Part shown: piece by piece, positions 1 to 9,962 of the stretch
Numbering within the stretch: position 1 is the stretch's first letter
How the letters are laid out: every line of letters begins with the position of its first letter
NCBI GenBank assembly: GCA_903931945.1
Contig: CAIZEI010000098.1
Span: 1 to 64,000 of the forward strand
Direction: 5' to 3'
Source: an uncultured Hyphomicrobiales bacterium
Lineage (GTDB): Bacteria > Pseudomonadota > Alphaproteobacteria > Rhizobiales > Beijerinckiaceae
DNA length: 64,000 bases
The notes under the pieces: model-generated
The model's database searches: none
The model's input: only the letters and a program-made list of their open reading frames with translations
What the model was told of the DNA's origin: nothing
Position numbers and translations under genes: made by a program

Positions 1-2
1 AA

Positions 3-141
3 GCCATGTCGAAAATCTGCAAGGCGCGTCTTGAAGAGTTTGGCGCTGCGGGGCAGGCCTCGAAGATCGGGAAGATCGTACCGCTTGACGACATGGCCAA
101 GCGCTATGCGTCCGGCAAACTCGACCCTTCATTCGCCTGAC
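3..141 (+). CDS. fba: class II fructose-bisphosphate aldolase, C-terminal fragment (5' end outside window)
   Basis: Open frame from window start reads AMSKICKARLEEFGAAGQASKIGKIVPLDDMAKRYASGKLDPSFA*, which resembles the C-terminus of class II FBP aldolases. Confidence 0.75.
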
Positions 142-207
142 GCAATCGGACGCGCAGATTTCAGGAGGCCGCCTTGGTGCGGCCCGTAGATTCTGCGAAC
201 GGGCTTG

Positions 208-1539
208 TCATCGCCGGATCGGTCTTGGCAGGCCGAGATTTTCACGCAGGGTCGAACCTTCATATTCCTGCCGATACAGGCCGCGACGCTGCATTTCCGG
301 CACAATCAACTCGGCAAAATCGTTCAAGGTGCCAGGAACGTCTGGCGGCAACAGATTGAAGCCATCCGCGCCTTCTTCAACAAACCAGTGTTCGAGCTGG
401 TCGACAATTTGGGTGGGCGAACCGATCAAAGTCCAGTGATCCTTGCCGGCGGCCGAGCGCATGGCGACCTGTCGGATGGTCAGGCCCTCGCGTTGCGCCA
501 GTCGCACGTAATTCATTGGAGTGCTCATCCGGGCGTCATTGCCGCCAATATCCGGCATCGGGCCATCGAGGTCATGACCCGAGAGATCGACGCCGCCCAG
601 CATGCGCTGCAACCTGTCCATTGCGACAGGCAAAGGGATCAGCGATTGCAGCAACTCATATTTCTCCCTGGCTTGCGCTTCCGTTCGTCCGATATACATG
701 ACAACTCCAGGCATCACCTTCACGTGATCGGGCGACCGCCCGAAGGCGCCGAGACGCCCCTTGAGATCGGCGTAAAACCCCTTGGCGTCAGGCAGCGACG
801 ATTGTGCAGTGAAAACTGCGTCGGCATGGCGGGCGGAAAGTTTGCGCGCGGGAATCGACGTGCCCGCCTGCACAATCACAGGATGGCCCTGTATCGGCCG
901 CCCGACGCTGAGCGGCCCCTTGACCTGGAAGCGTTCGCCCTTGTGATTGAGAATGCGCATCTTGCTGGCGTCGAAATACACGCCGCTCGCCCTGTCGCGA
1001 ATGAAGGCGTCATCCGCATAGGTGTCCCACAGTCCCGTCACGACATCTGCGAATTCTTCCGCCCGCGCGTATCGCTCGGCGTGGGAGGGATGGGCCTCCA
1101 TACTGAAATTAAGCGCGTCCTCATAATTGCCGCCCGTCACCATATTCCAGCCGGCGCGTCCGCCGCTCAAATGATCGAGCGAGGCGAGCACGCGCGCAAC
1201 CGCGTAGGGTTGGTTGAACGTGGTTGCCGCGGTCGCCACAAGCCCCAGATTTTTGGTATAGGCAGTCAGCGCCGAAAGCAGGGTGAATGGCTCAAACTTG
1301 TCGGGCCTTGTGTTGTACCCAATTATATCCGTGCGGTCGGCGCCGGGCAGACCGATCGTGTCGGCAATGAACATCATGTCCATCTTGGCGCGTTCAATAA
1401 TGCGGGCGAATTCGATCCAGCGTTGCAGATTCATGCCAGCATCGGCATAGGAGCCAGGGAGGCGCCAGCCCGCAACATGATAATTGCAATCGGCCTGCAA
1501 GAAGACCGCGAATTTTATGTTCTGATTGCGCCTTGTCAT
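208..1539 (-). CDS. NtaA/DmoA-family FMN-dependent (luciferase-like) monooxygenase
   Basis: 443 aa; GLVATAATTFNQPYAVARVLASLDHLSGGRAGWNMVTG and AERYARAEEFADVVTGLWDTYADDAF are typical of the NtaA/SnaA/DmoA family. Confidence 0.9.
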   Translation of the reverse strand: MTRRNQNIKFAVFLQADCNYHVAGWRLPGSYADAGMNLQRWIEFARIIERAKMDMMFIADTIGLPGADRTDIIGYNTRPDKFEPFTLLSALTAYTKNLGLVATAATTFNQPYAVARVLASLDHLSGGRAGWNMVTGGNYEDALNFSMEAHPSHAERYARAEEFADVVTGLWDTYADDAFIRDRASGVYFDASKMRILNHKGERFQVKGPLSVGRPIQGHPVIVQAGTSIPARKLSARHADAVFTAQSSLPDAKGFYADLKGRLGAFGRSPDHVKVMPGVVMYIGRTEAQAREKYELLQSLIPLPVAMDRLQRMLGGVDLSGHDLDGPMPDIGGNDARMSTPMNYVRLAQREGLTIRQVAMRSAAGKDHWTLIGSPTQIVDQLEHWFVEEGADGFNLLPPDVPGTLNDFAELIVPEMQRRGLYRQEYEGSTLRENLGLPRPIRR

Positions 1540-1696
1540 TTCGCATCTGCCTATTCTTAAGGGCTGTCATTGGCAATAATCACACTAGCACCTCTGATTT
1601 TGATGAAAAAGCGCGCGCGCCATTGAAGGTATGGCTTTGGCGCAGCGACGGCCCCGTCAAAACCGTCCATAATGGAAAATCCATCGGGAGGCGATC

Positions 1697-2833
1697 ATGA
1701 ACCGCAGCGAAGACAAGATTCTGACCACTCACGTGGGCGCCCTGCCCTTTTTGAGCGATAACAAGGGTGTTGCTGCGGGCGACGAATCCAGCCTGCGCGA
1801 GGAAGTTTCCGCCATTGTCGCGCTGCAACGCGAGATCGGGCTAGATATTGTCAACGAGGGCGAGTTCGCCAAAGGCGGGGATTGGCTGCGCTACATGCAG
1901 GACCGCTTTAGCGGCTTCAGCGAGATTGACACGCCAGCCGAAAAGCCACTGGTCGAACAGGGAAAAGACCGCGAGGACTTTGCTGATTTTTACAAATACG
2001 CCAGCGCGCGCGGCACGCTGTTCTACCTGCCGCAATCGCATGGCGTCAAAAAACGGCCGGTAGAGGCCTGCACGGGGCCTGTGATCTATACCGGCGGCGC
2101 GGCATTGCAGGCGGAGATCGACATCACCCTGGCGACAGCGGGAAAGGACAATGTTTTTCTCACCTCGACTGCGCCCGCCAGTCTCGAAGTCTATCGCCGC
2201 AACCGCCATTACGCGAGTGATGAGGCCTATGTTTTCGCCATCGCCGAAGCCATGCGCACCGAATACGAGGCGATCGCCGGCGCCGGCCTGATCCTGCAGG
2301 TGGATGACGCCTGGTTGCCGGCATTGTGGGATCGTATCGGCATGGGCATGGGGCTCGGCGCCTTTCGCGCGCGGTGCCAGATGCGCGTCGAAGCGCTCAA
2401 TTACGCATTGCGCAATATTCCTGAGGATCGCGTTCGCTATCATCTGTGCTGGGGCTCATGGCATGGCCCGCACGCCTATGATCTCGAGCTCGAACATATC
2501 GTCGACATCCTGCTCGGCGTGAAGGCGCAGGCCTATCTGATCGAGGGCGCGAACGCTCGCCACGAACACGAACATGTTGTGTGGTCGCAAGTGAAATTGC
2601 CCGATGGCAAGATTCTCATTCCGGGCGTTGTCACTCATTCGACCGATGTTGTTGAGCACCCGGAACTCGTTTCGCAACGCCTGCAACGTTACGCCAGGCA
2701 TGTTGGACGCGAAAATCTGATCGCGGGCGCCGATTGCGGATTTGGCTGGCGATCCCATCCGCAAATTGCCTGGGCGAAACTGAAATCACTCGTGGAAGGC
2801 GCCAAGCGCGCGAGCGAAGTCTTGGGGTATTAG
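1697..2833 (+). CDS. cobalamin-independent methionine synthase-like (MetE C-terminal domain) protein
   Basis: 378 aa; ILTTHVGALP start, LQVDDAWLP, CWGSWHGPH and IAGADCGFGWRSHPQIAWAKLKSLVEGA motifs. Confidence 0.85.
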   Translation: MNRSEDKILTTHVGALPFLSDNKGVAAGDESSLREEVSAIVALQREIGLDIVNEGEFAKGGDWLRYMQDRFSGFSEIDTPAEKPLVEQGKDREDFADFYKYASARGTLFYLPQSHGVKKRPVEACTGPVIYTGGAALQAEIDITLATAGKDNVFLTSTAPASLEVYRRNRHYASDEAYVFAIAEAMRTEYEAIAGAGLILQVDDAWLPALWDRIGMGMGLGAFRARCQMRVEALNYALRNIPEDRVRYHLCWGSWHGPHAYDLELEHIVDILLGVKAQAYLIEGANARHEHEHVVWSQVKLPDGKILIPGVVTHSTDVVEHPELVSQRLQRYARHVGRENLIAGADCGFGWRSHPQIAWAKLKSLVEGAKRASEVLGY

Positions 2834-4014
2834 CCGGGAACGGTTCCAGTCAACGCCAGCACGTGTGCGACATCGACTGTAAATCCCTCCCAGAGGTCGC
2901 CCGGCGAACCGATGACTGCGTGGTATTCGAGACCGAGCTGCGTCGCCAGCCAGAAATAGGCGCTCTTGATCCGATTCGCCGGGAAAAGTTCGACAATTTT
3001 CGTCCCCGGCTTGCAAAACAGCAGATTGGTCAGCGCCGCGCCATGGACTGTCACGATGACCTCAGCCGCGTGAAAGGCCTCGATTTGCGCGCGCTGATCG
3101 GAGCCATCGGGTGTAAAGGTCGCGTAGCCGCGCGCAGATAAAGCGCTGGCAAGGTCGGCCTCGTTTTTCAGCCGCCGCAACCGCGCTCCGCCGCGCGAGA
3201 CAAAAATATGCGTCGAAAGGCGTGCGCATGGCGTTGACGGAGCGGTTGCGAGCAATATGCCGCGAAGCTGGTCGGCCTCATCGCGTGTTGCGGGAATCCC
3301 GCCGGTTTCTCCCAGCCGGTGCTGGATCAGCGCTTCGACGCCGACCAGCCGTTCCCTGGGTCCCAGCCGCACAACGCCGAGCGCTGGAAAGCATTGCCTC
3401 AGCGCATCGAGTGTCTGAAAGACAAAGGGCGGGAATGACTCCCGCGCGACGATCCAGACATTTCCAAGCCTGTCGCCATACAGGCGCAGCAACCGCAGGA
3501 TTGGCAGAATGTCGTTTGAGAAAAAATGGAAATAATTGCCATTGCACGAAAGCGTAATATGCAGTCCGGCGTCGGCCGCCCGGTCGTTCGCACAAAAGGC
3601 CTTGGCCTGATTGTGATTGGGGATTGAATGATCGCGCTGGACCAACGCCAGATCGCTGGCTCGCATGACAGACAGGGTATTCCCGGCAATCACGCAATTG
3701 CGCACAATGCACGCCTGCGTTTCCAAGGTTGTATATCCCAGCGCATAGGTCGAGCAGTCGCCGCGATCGTTCCCGCGCGCGGGCGTCAATATGGTTCGAT
3801 AGGCTTCATCGAACCGGTCGGCTGGAATGTTGAGCGTCAGGCGTTCGCAACTCTGCTCAAGGATTTCGCTGGCGATCGAAATCGCCGGAATGCTCCGGGT
3901 CGGAAAGGACAGTCGGCGACCAAGCGTCGGCGCGATCCGGCAGAGCGTCCGAAGCGCGGCCCAGCGCATCCAGCGCGAGGTCATCATCACCCGGAATTGC
4001 GACTTTACGGCCAT
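2830..4014 (-). CDS. glycosyltransferase family 61 protein (DUF563)
   Basis: 394 aa; FVSRGGARLRRLKNEADL and VTVHGAALTNLLFCKPGTKIVELFP motifs. Confidence 0.85.
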   Translation of the reverse strand: MAVKSQFRVMMTSRWMRWAALRTLCRIAPTLGRRLSFPTRSIPAISIASEILEQSCERLTLNIPADRFDEAYRTILTPARGNDRGDCSTYALGYTTLETQACIVRNCVIAGNTLSVMRASDLALVQRDHSIPNHNQAKAFCANDRAADAGLHITLSCNGNYFHFFSNDILPILRLLRLYGDRLGNVWIVARESFPPFVFQTLDALRQCFPALGVVRLGPRERLVGVEALIQHRLGETGGIPATRDEADQLRGILLATAPSTPCARLSTHIFVSRGGARLRRLKNEADLASALSARGYATFTPDGSDQRAQIEAFHAAEVIVTVHGAALTNLLFCKPGTKIVELFPANRIKSAYFWLATQLGLEYHAVIGSPGDLWEGFTVDVAHVLALTGTVPG

Positions 4015-4082
4015 TCAAGTCTCCGGCATCGCAACGAACCCTGTTTCCCCGATGTCGCGGGGCGGCGTTCAAACGCGCGCAT

Positions 4083-5009
4083 TCAGGCGCTTCCATCCAT
4101 CCGGCGCACGCCCGGAATTGCCAGCACAGAAGGCAAAAGCTGCTGCAGCATGTCCTCGCCTGGCGACCAAGGCGCCACGCGGTTGACGAGATAACGCGCA
4201 AATGCAGCGGACAGCCACGTCAGGCCCGAATGTTGATCCCGTTGTAGTTTCCACAGCGAAGAAATCGCCTGCCGCGTCAACGCCCGGCGCGCCCGCAGCG
4301 TCAGGTTGCCCTGTTGCAACAGGTGGAACACGGAGAGAAAGCGGTCATGATGCTGCTGGATCACATTGCGCGAGAGGCTTTGGACGTCGGCGGGTCGGAG
4401 ACAATACGTGGTGGCCTCGACATGCGCCAGTTTTGGCGCGACCGCGCACAGCCGCAAATGCAGCGACTGGTCCTGCACAAAAACCGCTTCGTCCGCGCCG
4501 CCGCTCGCCCTCCAGATCGGTGTCTCGACGAAAAACCCCATATGCGTGATCTGGTTTTCCGCACAATAAACAAGGGGCTCGTCGATCAACCGGACACGCG
4601 CGTTGGCCGGAATATCGTTGCACTGCAAGCTCCGCCGCGCGCGACCAAAAACGATGGGCACGCGATGGCGTCCGGCGCAGTCGAGAAAAAACCGGCTTCC
4701 GTTGCGCGGCACGGTATCGTCGCCGTCAACGGGAATAATATAGGTCCCGGTTGCCGCCGCCGCCGCCTGATTGATGCGCACGGCAGGGCCAAGATTCCGT
4801 TTGTTTTCAATGATATGAAGCCGTGAGTCGCGGCTGGCCTCGGCTTTCAGCAATTCGAGCGATCCGTCGGTAGAACAGTCATCTGACAAGATGATTTCGA
4901 CGGGGGTTTGCGAAAACGCCGCTTGCGCACGAATACTGTCAAGCGTTTGAACGATATAATCCTGTTTATTGAAAACTGTGACGATGTAACTGATCAACGG
5001 CGCCGTCAT
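4083..5009 (-). CDS. glycosyltransferase family 2 protein
   Basis: 308 aa; ISYIVTVFNKQDYIVQTLDSI, ILSDDCSTDGSLELL and PVDGDD motifs of GT-A fold GT2. Confidence 0.88.
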   Translation of the reverse strand: MTAPLISYIVTVFNKQDYIVQTLDSIRAQAAFSQTPVEIILSDDCSTDGSLELLKAEASRDSRLHIIENKRNLGPAVRINQAAAAATGTYIIPVDGDDTVPRNGSRFFLDCAGRHRVPIVFGRARRSLQCNDIPANARVRLIDEPLVYCAENQITHMGFFVETPIWRASGGADEAVFVQDQSLHLRLCAVAPKLAHVEATTYCLRPADVQSLSRNVIQQHHDRFLSVFHLLQQGNLTLRARRALTRQAISSLWKLQRDQHSGLTWLSAAFARYLVNRVAPWSPGEDMLQQLLPSVLAIPGVRRMDGSA

Positions 5010-5824
5010 TTGGGCAGGTCTCTCCTGTCCCGCCGTTCCAGCGCCTTGGCGATCCGCATGAAACGAAAAAAAGCGTAATTGATTGAGGCCACGAGGCCGA
5101 ATCGCCCGCGAAATATATGCCTGCGCAGGATGTAGGCCTTGAGAAACGAGGCGGGAAATTCATACCAGATTCGAAAACCCGAAATTTGCCGCGCGCGATC
5201 CGCCATATCCTCGACCTGCTGGTCCGAATATTGGTTGAGCTTGGCGATGCAATGGGAAATGCTGGCGAAGCTGTAGTGGTTTACTTTGCCGCGCAACATG
5301 CCCGTCGTTGCGCCCGGGATCATCTCCACTCGGTCATGCACCGGGGAATCCGCATAGCGGCCCTTGTCGAGATTATAGAGGCGCACAGGGCTGACAGCAT
5401 AAGCGAAATGGCCAGGATTATTGCCACCGGGCTCGACATGAGCAATGGGGAACCCATAGCCATCGAGCGGCGGCTCCCCGCTTGCAAACAGCGCGCGAAT
5501 TTCCCGCACGAGTTCGGGCGTCGCTTCCTCATCGCCATCAAGATTCAAGACCCAGCGATTGCGGCACTGGGTTTCTGCGAATCGCTTTTGCGGGCCGTAT
5601 CCGCGCCATTCCGCTTCGATCACCTTCGCGCCGAAGGCGCGGGCGATATCCATCGTGCCGTCGGTCGAACCGGAATCGACAAGCACGATTTCATCGGCAA
5701 GTCCGCTGATCGCAGACAAAACAATTGGCAGACGCGCAGCTTCATTCTTGGCGATCAGAAAAATGGATAGCGGCAAGGCGTCCCGGCGCACGCGCTCCTT
5801 TGCGCCGGGGATAATCGCACTCAT
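5006..5824 (-). CDS. glycosyltransferase family 2 protein (LPS-core WaaE/KdtX-like)
   Basis: 272 aa; LSIFLIAKNEAARLPIVLSAISGLADEIVLVDSGSTDGTMDIARAFGAKV and NLDGDEEATPEL; 4-nt overlap with the next GT2 gene. Confidence 0.88.
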   Translation of the reverse strand: MSAIIPGAKERVRRDALPLSIFLIAKNEAARLPIVLSAISGLADEIVLVDSGSTDGTMDIARAFGAKVIEAEWRGYGPQKRFAETQCRNRWVLNLDGDEEATPELVREIRALFASGEPPLDGYGFPIAHVEPGGNNPGHFAYAVSPVRLYNLDKGRYADSPVHDRVEMIPGATTGMLRGKVNHYSFASISHCIAKLNQYSDQQVEDMADRARQISGFRIWYEFPASFLKAYILRRHIFRGRFGLVASINYAFFRFMRIAKALERRDRRDLPK

Positions 5825-6094
5825 GAGCGCCTAAAACCTTGCAAGAGTTGGCCCCGCCGCCCGAAACGCCGGCAAGGGACGCCGGCTGAAGTTCATCAGG
5901 CGCCCCCATATCGCACCGCCCGGTAAAAGGCCAGCGCCGAGCCGGGGCGCGGATCGACGTCCGCATACGGGTATGCCGCATCTGGAATTATTATCATTTC
6001 CCGCGTACATATGGACACACGCTGTCCTGCAACCTAGATTTATTCAGCAGGGTTTGACCGCAATGCGCGGCTATCCGGACTGGAAACATTCGAA

Positions 6095-7345
6095 ATGACG
6101 CAAGAGGTGTCTGTAGACAGCGAAAAAACCATCGGATTCTGGCGGCATTTTGGCATTGTGGCTGGCCCTGGAATCGTGGTCATGCTGGCCGATACCGACG
6201 CGGGCAGCGTTATTACCGCCGCGCAGAGCGGCGCTGAATGGGGCTACCGCCTGTTGTTGTTGCAGGTCATCTTGATCCCGATCCTGTTTATCGTTCAGGA
6301 ACTGACGGTTCGTCTTGGCGTTGTGGAAAAACGTGGCCATGCCGAATTGATCCGCGATAAATTTGGCGCGGGCTGGGCCTGGGTCTCGGTGACAACGCTG
6401 CTGATTGCCTGCATCGGCGCGCTGCTCAGCGAATTGAGCGGGCTAGCCGGGGTCGGGGCGCTGATCGGCGTCCCCGCCTGGCTGACCATGTTGCTGTCTG
6501 TCGGCGCGCTTGTTCTGATTGCAGTCACCGGCTCATATCTGACGGTTGAACGTATTGCGATGGCGGTGGGGGCGTTTGAACTTGTGTTCCTTTTCGTTGC
6601 GTGGCGGGCCGGGCCGGGCGTGGCCGATCTTGCTGCGCAATCGGTCGATATTCCTGCCACGGACCCGAAATATCTTTATCTCGTCGCGACTAATATTGGC
6701 GCGGTCATCATGCCGTGGATGGTGTTTTATCAGCAATCTGCGGTGGTCGAGAAAAAGTTGCGGGTTTCCGACCTCCCGGCCGCGCGGATAGACACGGCGA
6801 TTGGCGCCGTGGTCACGCAAATGATTATGGGCTCGGTTCTGGTGGCGACGGCCGCTGCGCTGTCGGGCGGTAAAACGGGCGCTTCGCTTGACACAGTCGA
6901 ACAGATCGCGGGCGCGCTGACGCCTTCGCTCGGCATTGCAACCGGCAAGCTGCTCTTCGGGCTTGGCGTGTCGGGTGCCGCGATGGTGGCGGCCATCGTC
7001 GTGACGTTAACCGCCGCGCGCACGCTGGGGGAATTGCTCGGCTATGATCATTCGCTGGAGCGCAGCCCCTCCGAGGCGCCATGGTTCTACGCCGTTTATG
7101 TGGCGACGCTGGTTGCCGGGGCGGCTGTTGTATTGTCGGGGGTCAATCTTGTGGCCCTGTCGGTCGGCGTGCAGGTGATGAACGCCCTGTTGCTTCCGAT
7201 CGTGCTCGGGTTCCTGTTTTTACTGGCGCGGCGCCTGCCTGAACCCTACCGTTTGCGCGGCGTATACGCAGCCCTAGTCGGAGTGATTATCGCGGTCACT
7301 GCCGTTTTCGGCGTCTATTCCGGCCTGTCCGGGATTTGGGGCTGA
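6095..7345 (+). CDS. Nramp-family divalent metal transporter (divergent subfamily)
   Basis: 416 aa, about 11 TM; GPGIVVMLADTDAGSVITAAQSGAEWGY (TM1) and IGAVIMPWMVFYQQSAVVEK (TM6) align to Nramp DPGN/MPHN regions. Confidence 0.85.
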   Translation: MTQEVSVDSEKTIGFWRHFGIVAGPGIVVMLADTDAGSVITAAQSGAEWGYRLLLLQVILIPILFIVQELTVRLGVVEKRGHAELIRDKFGAGWAWVSVTTLLIACIGALLSELSGLAGVGALIGVPAWLTMLLSVGALVLIAVTGSYLTVERIAMAVGAFELVFLFVAWRAGPGVADLAAQSVDIPATDPKYLYLVATNIGAVIMPWMVFYQQSAVVEKKLRVSDLPAARIDTAIGAVVTQMIMGSVLVATAAALSGGKTGASLDTVEQIAGALTPSLGIATGKLLFGLGVSGAAMVAAIVVTLTAARTLGELLGYDHSLERSPSEAPWFYAVYVATLVAGAAVVLSGVNLVALSVGVQVMNALLLPIVLGFLFLLARRLPEPYRLRGVYAALVGVIIAVTAVFGVYSGLSGIWG

Positions 7346-7350
7346 TATCG

Positions 7351-8334
7351 TCAGTTCAATTCAATCCCCGTGTCTTTCACCACCTTGTCCCAGCGCTTCA
7401 ATTCCGTCTGAATGAAGCCGGCCATTTCCTGCGGCTTGTCGTTGACGGCATTGATCCCGGCCTTTTGCAGCCTCTCGATCATGGCGGGGTCGGCATAGAT
7501 TTTTGCAACGCCATCGGCGACCTTGTCGACAATGAATTCTGGCGTTCCTGTTGGCGCGACAAGACCGATCCATGTCGAAATATCGCGCAACGCCGGCTTG
7601 CCAGCCTCCTCGGCCATCGATTTCAATTGTGGCAGGGCGGGCATCGGGCCGTCGTTGGTTTTGGCGAGCGCGCGGAATTTACCCGCCTGAATCAGCGGCA
7701 GGCTGGAGGCCGCGCCGTCAACGATATAATCGACAGATTTGTTCAGCAGGCCCTGCACAGTCGGCGGGCTTCCCTGAAACGGAATGTACTGACCGGTAAT
7801 CCCGACTTCCTTGTTGAAGAATTCCGCCGCCAGCCGCGTGGTGATGATTCCGGCGCCATAGTTGAGCTTGCCTGGATTGGCTTTTCCGCGTGCGATGAGG
7901 TCGGCGACGCTGGTGGCTCCATCCTCGACGCGCGTCATCAGAAGCGAGGTATTCTTCGATAAAAGCGTGATTGGCGTGAAGTCTTTGGCCGGGTCGTAGG
8001 GCAGGTTTTTTGTCGTGATCGGATTGAGCACCATGGTGACGTCCATCACCACAAACAGCGTGTAGCCATCGGGCGCCATTTTGGCGACATGCGCAGCGCC
8101 AACGGCAGTATTGGCGCCCGGGCGGTTTTCGACGATGACCGGCTGGCCCCAGCCGCCGCCAAGTTTTTCAGCGACAACGCGCGCCAGAATGTCGGCAGGT
8201 CCACCTGCGGGAAAAGGCACGACCATCCGCACGGGTTGATTGGGCCAGTTGGTTCCCGACTCCTGCGCATGTGCGCCCAAAATCGTGAGAGCCGTCGTCA
8301 GAAAGATGGAGACTGAAAAAGCCAGACGGGACAT
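7351..8334 (-). CDS. tripartite tricarboxylate transporter (Bug/TctC family) substrate-binding protein
   Basis: 327 aa; signal peptide, WPNQPVRMVVPFPAGGPADILARVVAEKLGGGWGQPVIVENRPGANTAVGAAHVAK. Confidence 0.95.
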   Translation of the reverse strand: MSRLAFSVSIFLTTALTILGAHAQESGTNWPNQPVRMVVPFPAGGPADILARVVAEKLGGGWGQPVIVENRPGANTAVGAAHVAKMAPDGYTLFVVMDVTMVLNPITTKNLPYDPAKDFTPITLLSKNTSLLMTRVEDGATSVADLIARGKANPGKLNYGAGIITTRLAAEFFNKEVGITGQYIPFQGSPPTVQGLLNKSVDYIVDGAASSLPLIQAGKFRALAKTNDGPMPALPQLKSMAEEAGKPALRDISTWIGLVAPTGTPEFIVDKVADGVAKIYADPAMIERLQKAGINAVNDKPQEMAGFIQTELKRWDKVVKDTGIELN

Positions 8335-8416
8335 TCGCGCTCCCTTGAGATCGATGCAATTGGGGGGAGTTTGCGGGCGAAGCGCTGAAATGGCAATGGC
8401 GCCTGTCGCCCCGCTG

Positions 8417-9199
8417 CTATCCTCGCTCCCGCGCGCTGTCGTGCCAGCGCGCCAGCAACAACCAGGAAATCCCCGAGAAAAATGCGAAAATCAGAATGCC
8501 GGTGATCGATATCAGCGTCAGCGCGGCAAACATCCGCGGGATATTCAGGCGGAAGCCCGCCTCGACAATGCGATAGGCTAGGCCCGATCCCTGTCCCGCC
8601 GAGCCCGCTGCAATCTCCGCCACAATGGCGCCGATCAGCGCGAGTCCCCCTGCAATCCGCAATCCGCCGAGAAAATAGGGCAGGGCCGCCGGCAGGCGCA
8701 GAAAGATCAACTGCTGGAACCGCGACGCGCGATAGAGATCGAACAGATCGACCAGATTATGATCGGTCGAGGCAAGGCCGAGCGCTGTGTTCGAGAGAAT
8801 CGGAAAAAAGGCGACAACAAAGGCGCAGACCAGCACGGCTGTTCCCGGATCGAGATAAACGAGAAGCAGCGGGGCGATGGCGACAATCGGCGTCACCTGC
8901 ATCACGACCGCGAAGGGGAAGAACGAGCGTTCGACCCAGCGCCATTGCGCGAAGGCCAGCGCCAGGACAACGCCGCCAAAAACGGCGGCGCTCAGCGCCT
9001 CAAAGGTGATGCTCAGGGTCACAAGCATCGAAGCCGACAAAGTGTCCCAATCCTTCACGAGCGTCGTCGCGATCAGCGAAGGCGCAGGGAGGATATAGGG
9101 CGGGATCGCCCTGTACCGGACGACGAATTCCCAAAGGCCGAGCATGGCGGCGAAGACAATGGCCGGCGGCGCCCAGTTCAGCAGGCGATCACGGTTCAT
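8417..9199 (-). CDS. ABC transporter permease (SsuC/TauC family)
   Basis: Start set at MNRDRLLNWAPPAIVFAAMLGLWEFVVRYRAIPPYILPAPSLI; the longer ORF to 9385 overlaps the ATPase gene. Confidence 0.88.
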   Translation of the reverse strand: MNRDRLLNWAPPAIVFAAMLGLWEFVVRYRAIPPYILPAPSLIATTLVKDWDTLSASMLVTLSITFEALSAAVFGGVVLALAFAQWRWVERSFFPFAVVMQVTPIVAIAPLLLVYLDPGTAVLVCAFVVAFFPILSNTALGLASTDHNLVDLFDLYRASRFQQLIFLRLPAALPYFLGGLRIAGGLALIGAIVAEIAAGSAGQGSGLAYRIVEAGFRLNIPRMFAALTLISITGILIFAFFSGISWLLLARWHDSARERG

Positions 9200-9962
9200 G
9201 GCGTGATCGCCCGTTTGAGCCGCCATGCAACGCTGCTGAAGCGCGGCGGCAATAATCTCCATATGCCGCGGACAATCGGAATTCCTCATCGCGCGCGGCG
9301 GGCTCCGAAATATCGATGGTCTCGGCGACCCGGCCCGGCCGCCCGGAAAAAACTGCGATGCGTGTAGACATGAAGGCACTCTCATAGACCGAATGCGTGA
9401 CGAAAATCACAGTGGTTTTGAGTTCGGATTTCAATCGCAGCAGATCGTTGTTGAGTTTAAGTCGCGTGATTTCATCAAGCGCGGCGAATGGTTCGTCCAT
9501 GAGCAACAGTCCAGGACGCGAAACCAGCGCGCGAGCAATCGAGACGCGCATTTTCATGCCGCCAGAGAGTTCGCGCGGGTAGGCCTTTTCGAATCCGGTC
9601 AGGCCCACCATCCCAAGCGCTTCGGCAATGGGCTTTTGGGCTGCAGCGCGCGCGACGCCACGCAGGCGCAGCGGTAGATAGACGTTGCGCCAGACATCGG
9701 CCCAGGGCATGAGCGTGGGATCCTGAAACACAAAGCCGACGCCGGGCCGCTCTGTTTGGCCCCAGTCGATCTGACCCTGTGTTGGCGCCGTCAATCCGGC
9801 GATTATCCGCAAAGCTGTCGATTTGCCGCAGCCAGATGGCCCGAGCAGGCTCAGGAATTCGCCAGTCCGCACATCAAGATAGAGGTCCTTGAGCGCAGTC
9901 ACGCCCGTGGTGAAAGATTTACCAACGCCTGTCAGCCGGACAAGCGGCGCGCCCGCCGACAT
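9189..9962 (-). CDS. ABC transporter ATP-binding protein (SsuB/TauB family)
   Basis: 257 aa; Walker A GPSGCGKST, signature LSGGMKMRVSIARAL, Walker B LLLMDEPFAALDE. Confidence 0.95.
   Translation of the reverse strand: MSAGAPLVRLTGVGKSFTTGVTALKDLYLDVRTGEFLSLLGPSGCGKSTALRIIAGLTAPTQGQIDWGQTERPGVGFVFQDPTLMPWADVWRNVYLPLRLRGVARAAAQKPIAEALGMVGLTGFEKAYPRELSGGMKMRVSIARALVSRPGLLLMDEPFAALDEITRLKLNNDLLRLKSELKTTVIFVTHSVYESAFMSTRIAVFSGRPGRVAETIDISEPAARDEEFRLSAAYGDYCRRASAALHGGSNGRSRHEP

Noticed and set aside
205-1560. 451-aa plus-strand ORF opposite the monooxygenase gene
   Set aside because: Antisense shadow ORF in GC-rich DNA; the minus-strand product is a clear known family and this translation is not recognisable
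9200-9385. N-terminal extension of the SsuC-like permease
   Set aside because: Overlaps the ATPase C-terminus antiparallel in frame logic; conserved permease begins at MNRDRLLNWAPP (9199)
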